Positions 24,396-30,669 of a DNA stretch of 35,489 nucleotides are shown in pieces. The DNA is from Pseudomonadota bacterium (GTDB taxonomy: Bacteria; Pseudomonadota; Alphaproteobacteria; Rhizobiales; Xanthobacteraceae). Every line of letters starts with the position of its first letter. The first letter of the stretch is position 1. The DNA lies in contig JAEYRD010000234.1 of NCBI GenBank assembly GCA_023435725.1, positions 1-35,489 on the forward strand, in the 5' to 3' direction. The notes under the pieces were generated by a model, which saw only the letters and a list, made by a program, of their open reading frames with translations, searched no databases and was not told the DNA's origin. A program made the position numbers and the translations under genes.

Positions 24396-25408
24396 TGGCC
24401 AAGCCCCCTGCAAAGCCCCTCGCCCTGACCCTGGGAGAGCCCGCCGGCATCGGCCCCGACATCACGATCGCAGCCTGGCTTCGGCGCCGCGAATTGAACC
24501 TGCCCGCCTTCTATCTGCTCGGCGACGAAGCGGTGATCGCGCGGCGCGCCAAAGCGCTCGGGGCCGAGATCGGGATCGCCTCGGTGAGCGCCGGCGAGGC
24601 TGAAGCAGCCTTCACGAACGCCTTGCCCGTGGTCGCGACCGGCGAGCAGGCGACGGCCGAGCCCGGCAAGCCCGACGCATCGAGCGCACCGGCCGCGCTC
24701 GCCTCGATCCGGCAGGCGGTCGCCGACGTCCGCGAGGGCCGCGCCGGCGCCGTCATCACCAACCCGATCGCCAAGAGCGTGCTCTACCGCGCCGGCTTCC
24801 GCCATCCCGGCCACACCGAATTCCTCGCCGAGCTCGCCGCAGAGGCCGGCCGCGCGCCGCAACCGGTGATGATGCTGTGGTCGCCGCGGCTTGCCGTGGT
24901 GCCGGTCACCATCCACGTCTCGCTGCGCGATGCGCTGTCCCAGCTCACCAGCGAGCTGATCGTCTCCACGGTCCGCATCGTCGCAACCGAGCTGAAATCC
25001 CGCTTCGGCATCGCCCGGCCGCGCATCGCGATCTCCGGCCTCAATCCGCACGCCGGCGAGGACGGCTCGCTCGGCCACGAGGAGCAGACCGTCATCGCGC
25101 CCGCGCTCAAGACGCTGCGCAATGACGGCATCGATGCCAGGGGCCCGCTGCCGGCCGACACCATGTTCCACGAGGCTGCGCGCAGCACCTATGACTGCGC
25201 GGTCTGCATGTATCACGACCAGGCGCTGATCCCGATCAAGACGGTCGCCTTCGACGACGCCGTCAACGTCACGCTCGGCCTGCCGTTCATCCGCACGTCG
25301 CCCGATCACGGCACCGCCTTCGACATCGCCGGAACCGGCGACGCCAATCCTGCGAGCCTGATCGCTGCGCTGAAGCTTGCGAGCCGCATGGCGGCCGCGA
25401 AAATCTGA
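24395..25408 (+). CDS. pdxA: 4-hydroxythreonine-4-phosphate dehydrogenase
   Basis: A 337-residue enzyme of the DXP-dependent vitamin B6 pathway; it oxidises 4-phosphohydroxy-L-threonine, and the product condenses with deoxyxylulose phosphate through PdxJ. Seen: N-terminal LALTLGEPAGIGPDIT, the substrate/metal segment GHTEFLAEL with its His, NPHAGEDG, and the signature MYHDQALIPIK; VTLGLPFIRTSPDHGTAFDIAG near the C-terminus is also diagnostic. The ATG at 24395 overlaps the preceding stop by one base (TGATG), and the same arrangement recurs at its own end with rsmA, indicating coupled translation. Confidence 0.97.
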   Translation: MAKPPAKPLALTLGEPAGIGPDITIAAWLRRRELNLPAFYLLGDEAVIARRAKALGAEIGIASVSAGEAEAAFTNALPVVATGEQATAEPGKPDASSAPAALASIRQAVADVREGRAGAVITNPIAKSVLYRAGFRHPGHTEFLAELAAEAGRAPQPVMMLWSPRLAVVPVTIHVSLRDALSQLTSELIVSTVRIVATELKSRFGIARPRIAISGLNPHAGEDGSLGHEEQTVIAPALKTLRNDGIDARGPLPADTMFHEAARSTYDCAVCMYHDQALIPIKTVAFDDAVNVTLGLPFIRTSPDHGTAFDIAGTGDANPASLIAALKLASRMAAAKI

Positions 25409-26262
25409 TGAGTGCGATCGACGACCTCCCGCCGCTTCGCGAGGTCATTCGCCAGCACGCTTTGTCGGCCCGCAAATCGCTCGGCCAGAATTTCCTGCTC
25501 GATCTCAATCTCACCGCGCGCATCGCGCGTGCCGCAGCTCCGCTCGACGATTCCACCATCGTGGAGATCGGCCCGGGGCCCGGCGGCCTGACGCGCGCCC
25601 TGCTCGCACTGGGCGCCAAACGCGTCATCGCGATCGAGCATGACGAGCGCGCGATTCCCGCCTTGCAGGATATTTCCCTGCGCTATCCCGGCCGGCTCGA
25701 GATCGTGCATGGCGATGCCATGACCTTCGACCCGCGCCCACTGCTCGACGGCGGGAAGGCCAAGATCGTTGCCAATCTGCCCTACAACATCGCGACCCAG
25801 CTTCTCATCAACTGGCTGACCATCGAGCCCTGGCCGCCCTGGTACGACATGATGGTCTTGATGTTTCAACGCGAGGTCGGCGAGCGCATCGTCGCACGCG
25901 AGGACGAGGAGGCCTATGGCCGTCTTGGCGTGCTCGCCAACTGGCGCGCGGAAACAAAAATCCTGTTCGACATTTCGCCATCCGCTTTCGTGCCGCCGCC
26001 GAAAGTCACCTCCTCCGTCGTGCGCCTGGTGCCGCGTGCAGAACCTCTCCCCTGCGATCGCAAGCTGCTCGAACAGGTCGCGGCCGCAGCCTTCGGCCAG
26101 CGGCGAAAAATGCTGCGCCAGAGCCTGAAATCGCTCGGCGTCGATCCCGCACGACTTGCGGCGGCTGCCGGCGTCGATGCGACGCGGCGTGCCGAGACCA
26201 TTCCCATCTCCGGCTTTGTTGCCATGGCGCGCGAATTGGCGGATATACGCAGCGAAGCGTGA
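25408..26262 (+). CDS. rsmA: 16S rRNA (adenine-N6,N6) dimethyltransferase
   Basis: A 284-residue SAM-dependent enzyme (RsmA/KsgA) that dimethylates two adjacent adenosines near the 3' end of 16S rRNA late in 30S assembly. Seen: KSLGQNFLLDLNLTARIA, SAM-binding IVEIGPGPGGLTRALL (51-66), the acidic EHDE after strand 2, and the catalytic NLPYNIATQLL (123 onward); FVPPPKVTSSVVRL near 195 is also family-specific. The ATG at 25408 overlaps the pdxA stop by one base. It is the last gene of the lptFGD-surA-pdxA-rsmA unit. Confidence 0.97.
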   Translation: MSAIDDLPPLREVIRQHALSARKSLGQNFLLDLNLTARIARAAAPLDDSTIVEIGPGPGGLTRALLALGAKRVIAIEHDERAIPALQDISLRYPGRLEIVHGDAMTFDPRPLLDGGKAKIVANLPYNIATQLLINWLTIEPWPPWYDMMVLMFQREVGERIVAREDEEAYGRLGVLANWRAETKILFDISPSAFVPPPKVTSSVVRLVPRAEPLPCDRKLLEQVAAAAFGQRRKMLRQSLKSLGVDPARLAAAAGVDATRRAETIPISGFVAMARELADIRSEA

Positions 26263-26287
26263 CAACAGGAATTTCGGAGGAAGAAAT

Positions 26288-27346
26288 ATGGCACTGATGC
26301 GCAGGCAGTCCCTGGTCAAGTTCGACGCGCCCTTGTGCGAGACCATCATCGACACGCCAAAGCCGCAAGGCCGCGAGGTGCTGGTGCGCATCGAGCGCTG
26401 CGGCCTCTGCCATTCCGATCTGCACATCCAGGACGGCTATGCCGATCTCGGCGGCGGCAAGAAGCTCGACACCACGCGCGGCATGACGCTGCCCTTCACG
26501 CTCGGCCATGAGATCGCGGGCGTCGTCGACGAAGTCGGCCCCGATGTGCCGGCCAGCCTTGTCGGCGCGAAGAAGGCGGTGTTTCCATGGATCGGCTGCG
26601 GCCAGTGCCGCGACTGCGCCAATGGCGACGAGAACCTCTGCGTCAAGCAGCGTTTTCTCGGCGTCTCCATCGACGGCGGCTTCGCCACCCACGTCCTGGT
26701 GCCCGACGCAAAATACCTGCTCGACTACGATCCCCTGCCCGTCAACCAGGCCGCCACCCTGATGTGCTCCGGCGTGACCGCCTATGGCGCGCTCAAGCGC
26801 CTGGTCGACCGTCCGCGCCAGCGCAACCTCCTGCTGATCGGCCTCGGCGGCGTCGGCATGATGGGCCTGTCATTTGCGCAGGCGATGTTCAAGCAGCCGA
26901 TCACGGTCGCCGACCTCAGCCCAGCCGCGCGCGAAACCGCGCTGAAGAACGGCGCGGCGGCAGCCTACGATCCGGCCGAGCCCGACGTGATCAAGCGCAT
27001 CCTGAAAGAGACCGAGGGCGGCTTCGATGAGATCGTCGATTTTGCCGGCAACGAGAAGTCGATGGCGTTCGCCGTCGCAGTCGCCGCACGCGGCGGCAAG
27101 GTCGTAGTCTCAGGCCTGATGGGCGGCCAGTTCACGCTGCCGATGGTGCAATGGGTCTACAAGCGCCTGACCGTCGAGGGCTTCATGGTCGGCACGCTCG
27201 CGGAAAGCCACGAGCTGATGGCGCTCGCCCGCGCCGGCAAGATCAAGCCGACGCCGATGCGTGAGGAGCCGATGGGTGACGTCCAGAAATGGATCGACGA
27301 ACTGCGCGCCGGCAAGGTCGTGGGCCGCATCGTGCTCAAGAACTGA
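26288..27346 (+). CDS. Zinc-dependent alcohol dehydrogenase (medium-chain family)
   Basis: A 352-residue medium-chain dehydrogenase. Seen: catalytic-zinc motif around CGLCHSD (Cys38/Cys41 with His42, Asp44) and GHE with His74-Glu75; a full structural-zinc set Cys104, Cys107, Cys110 and Cys118; Rossmann motif GLGGVGMMG near residue 180. It should oxidise an alcohol or reduce an aldehyde with NAD(P); the substrate cannot be read. The ATG at 26288 has GGAGG nearby upstream. It lies 25 bases after rsmA but has its own strong ribosome binding site and a terminator-like hairpin after it, so it may be read partly independently. Confidence 0.9.
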   Translation: MALMRRQSLVKFDAPLCETIIDTPKPQGREVLVRIERCGLCHSDLHIQDGYADLGGGKKLDTTRGMTLPFTLGHEIAGVVDEVGPDVPASLVGAKKAVFPWIGCGQCRDCANGDENLCVKQRFLGVSIDGGFATHVLVPDAKYLLDYDPLPVNQAATLMCSGVTAYGALKRLVDRPRQRNLLLIGLGGVGMMGLSFAQAMFKQPITVADLSPAARETALKNGAAAAYDPAEPDVIKRILKETEGGFDEIVDFAGNEKSMAFAVAVAARGGKVVVSGLMGGQFTLPMVQWVYKRLTVEGFMVGTLAESHELMALARAGKIKPTPMREEPMGDVQKWIDELRAGKVVGRIVLKN

Positions 27347-27368
27347 GACAGAAAACCAAGACGCATGT

Positions 27369-27394
27369 GGCGGTGGGACCGACGTCCCGCCGCC
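27369..27394 (+). terminator. Hairpin downstream of the alcohol dehydrogenase gene
   Basis: GGCGGTGGGAC and GTCCCGCCGCC form an 11-bp stem with one G-U pair and a four-base loop, starting 22 bases after the stop codon. CTCGTTTCTCG follows, so the T-content is modest. Probable terminator for the operon ending here. Confidence 0.55.
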
Positions 27395-27676
27395 CTCGTT
27401 TCTCGACGCTATCAATTCGGAATTGACGCGAGGCCGGGTTCCCAACCGGGGCTCCCTGCGGAAGCGAATTGTCGCCGCCACCAGCCTTCGGGTGAGCCGT
27501 CCGACCTCATCGCCGCAGGCATCGTGCTTGCGATCATCGCCGCGGTACGCCAATCACGGCTCGACGCTGAAGTTGAAGTTCGGCTCACCAACCCCGAGCT
27601 CAAATAGGGCGAGCCTCCTGTTTTTGCGAAGCGAGGCGCGCGCGGAACGCCTTCGGCTGCGCCGCGTTGGGAGCGC
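27395..27676. other. Gene-free stretch before the 72-residue protein
   Basis: With the hairpin just before it, about 330 bases after the dehydrogenase lack a supported gene. Several frames are open on both strands, as expected at this GC content, but none shows a domain or consistent coding character. It may be decayed sequence or leader for the small gene at 27677. Confidence 0.35.
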
Positions 27677-27895
27677 ATGTCCATTCGCTGCACCGTCGAG
27701 AGCGCATTCTTTATCGCCTGGAGCTTCCTGGAGCAGAGCGGAGAACTCGGCCCTCCGGATGAGAGCGCGAACTTCATTCTCGACGCCATCGAGGCGCAGC
27801 TCAAGACTGGCGAGCGCCGGCAGTTGAAGCTCGCCAACAAGGCGATCGATGCCTACCGCGCGCACGCGGCAAGGAGCCGATTCCCGTCTCACTGA
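27677..27895 (+). CDS. Small cytosolic protein of unknown function
   Basis: A 72-residue protein beginning MSIRCTVESAFFIAWSFLEQ and containing ANFILDAIEAQLKTGERR, QLKLANKAIDAYRAHAAR. It is probably all-helical, with no signal peptide or membrane span. Composition, a GGGAG ribosome binding site close to the ATG and a natural protein-like residue pattern support it being real, and I recall similar short hypothetical proteins in Bradyrhizobium, but no function. It stands alone between two gene-free stretches. Confidence 0.6.
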   Translation: MSIRCTVESAFFIAWSFLEQSGELGPPDESANFILDAIEAQLKTGERRQLKLANKAIDAYRAHAARSRFPSH

Positions 27896-28195
27896 AAAGC
27901 ACGATTCGATTGGCGGTCCGTCAAAGCGCACGGGGCACGGCGCTTGGCGACAGCGACGCTACGCCTATCCGCGAGCCTCCTTTGTCCATTCCTGAACAGA
28001 GCTCGCGAAGATGAAAGGGTTGGGGCTGTCGCGCCGTGTGGCCCGACGCCCCCGTCGCATTCCGAAATTCCGCGACCCAGACTCCGACTTTTCAACGCGC
28101 GAACGCACCTTGCGTGCACTTTGGAACCGTTGGTTCCGCTGCAGAAACGTAGGTTGAAGCCGGTGCCGATTCCCGGCCAACCGAGAGAAAGATAT
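27896..28195. other. Gene-free stretch with a GGAACC inverted repeat
   Basis: 300 bases without a supported gene. At 28123-28137 lies a perfect inverted repeat GGAACC-GTT-GGTTCC, about 60 bases before the start of the Crp-like pseudogene. GGAAC resembles the -35 box of EcfG-type general-stress promoters, but no CGTT is found at the required 16-17 bases, so a promoter is not called. Confidence 0.4.
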
Positions 28196-28595
28196 GTGAC
28201 CGGTCGGCCCCAGAACGATCTCCTCCGGCAGCTCAGCCATCAAGACTTCGAACTGCTTGCACTCCACCTTCAGCCGGTCGACTTCGAGGCGAGCCAGATC
28301 CTGCATCGCGCCGGCGACGATGTGGCCGTGGTTCATTTTCCCTACGGCCCCACGCTGGTGTCGTTCGCCGTGCCGGTCGAGGATGATCGCGAGGTCGAAA
28401 GCCTGCTCCGTGGGCCGTGAAGGTGCGGTGGGCATCGCGGCCGGCCGCAGCACGTCGCTGGCCTATTCGCGCATCGTCGTGAAGCTCGGCGGTACGCTCA
28501 TCCGGCTGCCGCTGCGCGCCCTCGAGCAGGTTCCTTTACGCCGCCTTGGCGCGGATCATCATTGCCGATGCAACCGCGCCTGCCCGACAACGTGA
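28196..28595 (+). pseudogene. Crp/Fnr-like regulator, frameshifted and truncated
   Basis: From a GTG at 28196 (GAGAGAAAG upstream) the frame reads NDLLRQLSHQDFELLALHL, a match to the start of the cyclic-nucleotide-binding domain of Bradyrhizobium-type Crp/Fnr proteins, and continues through AVVHFPYGPTLVSFAVPV to a stop at 28420. Near 28405 the homology moves to another frame as VGREGAVGIAAGRSTSLAYS and VVKLGGTLIRLPLRALEQ, the expected continuation (normally a GLVGREG-like motif). It then decays and stops at 28595. The C-terminal helix-turn-helix domain is missing. A frameshift plus truncation make it a likely pseudogene; a sequencing error could explain the frameshift but not the lost domain. 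Confidence 0.65.
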
Positions 28596-28629
28596 GAACC
28601 AAGGCGGCGCCGTGCATTGCCCGATCAGG

Positions 28630-28848
28630 CTAATGGGTCAATTTATAGCAGTGGCCGCCGCCCCTGTGCTTTACACGCGCACGACAGGCATCCAGCGTTG
28701 AAAATGAGCAATCGGGTTGTCCCGCGGCCTTCGACCCTCTTAGCTGCGCACAGAAGCTGGCAGCATCGGCGGGTCCTTGAGGACAGAGAGCGAATCCGAT
28801 CGAGAGTAGCATCATCGCGGAGATGAGCCATAATTTCGAGCGCGGCAT
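28630..28848 (-). CDS. DUF3551-like small secreted protein
   Basis: A 72-residue exported protein. Seen: signal peptide with hydrophobic ISAMMLLSIGFAL and probable cleavage near ADA-AS, then CAQLRGSKAAGQPDCSFSTLDACRARVKHRGGGHCYK, with four Cys in the spacing typical of DUF3551 proteins (C, DCSF, ACRA, a final C), a family abundant in Bradyrhizobium. GGAGG precedes the ATG. Two disulfides are likely in the periplasm. Function of the family is unknown. It is oriented against the pseudogene upstream. Confidence 0.8.
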   Translation of the reverse strand: MPRSKLWLISAMMLLSIGFALCPQGPADAASFCAQLRGSKAAGQPDCSFSTLDACRARVKHRGGGHCYKLTH

Positions 28849-29283
28849 ATCAATTCCTCCCGTGAGGCTTTGCCCCCCGATTCAGGACTGCTCGCGCGAA
28901 ACTTTTCTGGTTTGAAAGCCGTGTTCTGGAAAGACGCGAGCACAGTGTCTCAAAACTTCCCATTCAGAAGCTGTTCGCGAACTTCTGCTTAGTTTCTGAT
29001 AGCGGCGGAATAGCGATCACTCACCCGCCCCTTGGGTTCCTGTCCGAGCCAGATTGCAACAAGCGATCACGATCGAGCTTGCTGGCGACGAAAGCACTTG
29101 CGCGCGGCCGCATAAGACAACGCCGCTTACTCATTTGCACGGAGGCGATAGACATCTCCGAGTTGTGAACACACGGGTTCGATTAGCCGGCTGGAGCCAT
29201 TTTTGCTCTGTGATAGATACAACCGCGCGTAACGAGTGCACGTGATCGGGGGCAGCGCTTCAGGTGAATACGGGAGTGATTCA
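28849..29283. other. Gene-free stretch between divergent DUF3551 and DUF1269 genes
   Basis: 435 bases that should hold the promoters of both flanking genes. The one clear structure is a perfect 10-bp palindrome GTTCGCGAAC at 28973-28982, flanked by AGAAG and TTCT so that the symmetry partly extends. It could be an operator. A 63-residue frame at 29054-29245 has no ribosome binding site or protein-like pattern and is not called. Confidence 0.45.
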
Positions 29284-29784
29284 ATGTCAGACCTCGTCGC
29301 AATTGTTTATCCAAACGAAGCCAAAGCAGAGGAAGTTCGGCAGAAAATACTCAAGCTGCAAAAGGAGTATCTGATCACGATCAACGATGCCGTGATCGCG
29401 GTGAAAACCGAAGACTCTGTCAAACTCAATCAGCTCGTGAATACGACGATGATGGGCGCCGCGAGCGGCAGCTTCTGGGGACTACTGTTCGGATTGGTGT
29501 TCTTGAATCCTCTCATCGGCGTCGCTATCGGCACTGGCGCCGGCGCGCTGGGTGGCGCGCTGACCGATTTCGGGATCAAAGATCCATTCATGAAGGAACT
29601 CACTTCGAAGGTGAAACCTGGAGATGCTGTTCTGTTCTTGCTGATCCAGAACATGACGACCGATAAGGTTCTCAATGAAATCAAAGGTGCGGGAGGGACT
29701 GTTCTCAAGACTTCGCTAGACGAGAAGAAGGAACAGCACTTGCGCGATACACTCGCAGCCGCGGCTCAGACCAAGGCTGCGTGA
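29284..29784 (+). CDS. DUF1269 domain-containing membrane-associated protein
   Basis: A 166-residue protein opening SDLVAIVYPNEAKAEEVRQKILKLQKEYLITINDAVIAV, the usual beginning of DUF1269 proteins, followed by a Gly/Ala-rich hydrophobic hairpin (about 55-95, GSFWGLLFGLVFLNPLIGVAIGTGAGALGG) of glycine-zipper type and a C-terminal domain KPGDAVLFLLIQNMTTDKVLNEIKGAGGTVLKTSL. Function of the family is unknown; it is often linked to stress or membrane homeostasis in annotations. The ATG at 29284 is preceded by GGGAG. It stands alone. Confidence 0.85.
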   Translation: MSDLVAIVYPNEAKAEEVRQKILKLQKEYLITINDAVIAVKTEDSVKLNQLVNTTMMGAASGSFWGLLFGLVFLNPLIGVAIGTGAGALGGALTDFGIKDPFMKELTSKVKPGDAVLFLLIQNMTTDKVLNEIKGAGGTVLKTSLDEKKEQHLRDTLAAAAQTKAA

Positions 29785-29822
29785 TCGAAGCTGCCTGATC
29801 GCAGCTGTCTGATTGCGTGAGG
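29782..29822 (+). repeat. 14-bp imperfect tandem repeat at the DUF1269 stop codon
   Basis: TGATCGAAGCTGCC and TGATCGCAGCTGTC (29782-29809) are two 14-base copies with two differences, followed by a partial third TGATTGCGTGAG. The first TGA is the stop codon of the DUF1269 gene. Confidence 0.6.
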
Positions 29823-29831
29823 CAAAGCCTG

Positions 29832-29846
29832 GGACCGGCTCGGTCC
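29832..29846 (+). terminator. Short hairpin after the DUF1269 gene
   Basis: GGACCG-GCT-CGGTCC forms a perfect 6-bp stem with a three-base loop, 47 bases after the stop codon. No T-run follows. Weak terminator candidate only. Confidence 0.3.
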
Positions 29847-29955
29847 TGGGTAGTCGCCCAATCCCCTTTGCCATCGATCACGCAATCGATGCCAAGGAAT
29901 CCAGGCGCCGAACAAGACGGTGAACTCTGTGGGTTCACCGCCAAGCCGCTGCGTG

Positions 29956-30297
29956 TCACCAGCAAACATTCACGGGGACGACGCGCCAACCCCAACCTGT
30001 CCAGACCCGGCGCCATCTCGTGCAACTGTCATAGGAAGCATAGCTCCAGCCCGGAGCACCCCAACCAGATCCCCAGCCCCAGCCGGATCCCCAAGCGGCC
30101 GCACTGGCGAGCCCGAGGCCTACGCCGAGACCCACTGCCGGTCCGCGCCAGCCCCAGCCTCCCCCACGCCAACCGCCGCCGCCCCATCCACCGCCGTGCC
30201 ATCCTCCGCCGTGAAAGCCACGTTGCGCGGAAGCAGCACTCGGCGCGAGGACAAGGACCGCTGCGACGCTGAGCGCAAAAAGGGCCTTCTTGACCAT
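29956..30297 (-). CDS. Small secreted Gly/Trp-rich protein, relative of the 4712 gene
   Basis: A 113-residue protein with a clear signal peptide (KKALFALSVAAVLVLAPSAASA, cleavage near residue 24). The mature part is a run of GGGW/HGGGWGG units, a Gly-rich hydrophobic segment and a C-terminal motif SCTRWRRVWTGWGWRVVPVNVCW. The C-terminus matches the layout of the 84-residue protein at 4712-4966 (Cys, Arg-Arg-Val/Leu, Trp-Gly, Arg, then final Cys), so the two look like paralogues. The ATG at 30297 is preceded by AAGGAGG, a near-perfect Shine-Dalgarno; an upstream ATG at 30339 lacks one. Function unknown. Confidence 0.8.
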   Translation of the reverse strand: MVKKALFALSVAAVLVLAPSAASAQRGFHGGGWHGGGWGGGGWRGGGWGWRGPAVGLGVGLGLASAAAWGSGWGWGSGWGAPGWSYASYDSCTRWRRVWTGWGWRVVPVNVCW

Positions 30298-30669
30298 GAA
30301 AACCTCCTTAGGTTGAATCGTAGTGCGACCTAAACGCATCGTCGTCTCGTTTGTTGCAGTCCGCGCGGAAGTTGAGCCGAAGTTCTTGGAGCCGCAGTCG
30401 CCGGCACGTCACCGGGTATGGTCTTCGGACGGATCGGCCCATGAGAATACGGCGAGCCGCGAGGCGCTGGCCATCATCGCTCGGCCGCTCGGGAACCTCA
30501 TCCACCGGAACCCGCAAAAGCAGGAGAAATGCCTGATTTCGCCGCGGAACCATCACCGCGCAGGCCCGATTCAAGCCACATCCTCTCCGGATTTGCGGCT
30601 CATTGCCACCCAAGTCTTTGATGACAAAGGGCGGGTAAGCGTCGCGTCATGCGTAACCGGGAGACCAGG
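30298..30669. other. Divergent gene-free region upstream of the low-complexity membrane protein
   Basis: 372 bases with no supported gene. GGAACC occurs three times (30492, 30507 and 30546), the first two 15 bases apart. No second promoter box at a suitable distance could be found, so their role is open. The upstream part holds the leader and promoter of the Gly/Trp-rich gene. Confidence 0.35.

Noticed and set aside
28123..28150. EcfG-type general-stress promoter (GGAAC...CGTT)
   Set aside because: GGAAC is present but the nearest CGT is 20 bases away instead of 16-17 and is followed by A, so the spacing and -10 box fail.
27965..28453. Minus-strand frame of 162 codons across the Crp-like pseudogene
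   Set aside because: The plus strand shows real homology to Crp/Fnr proteins in two frames; the minus frame is its shadow.
29054..29245. 63-codon frame upstream of the DUF1269 gene
   Set aside because: No ribosome binding site, no domain, and residue composition typical of chance frames.
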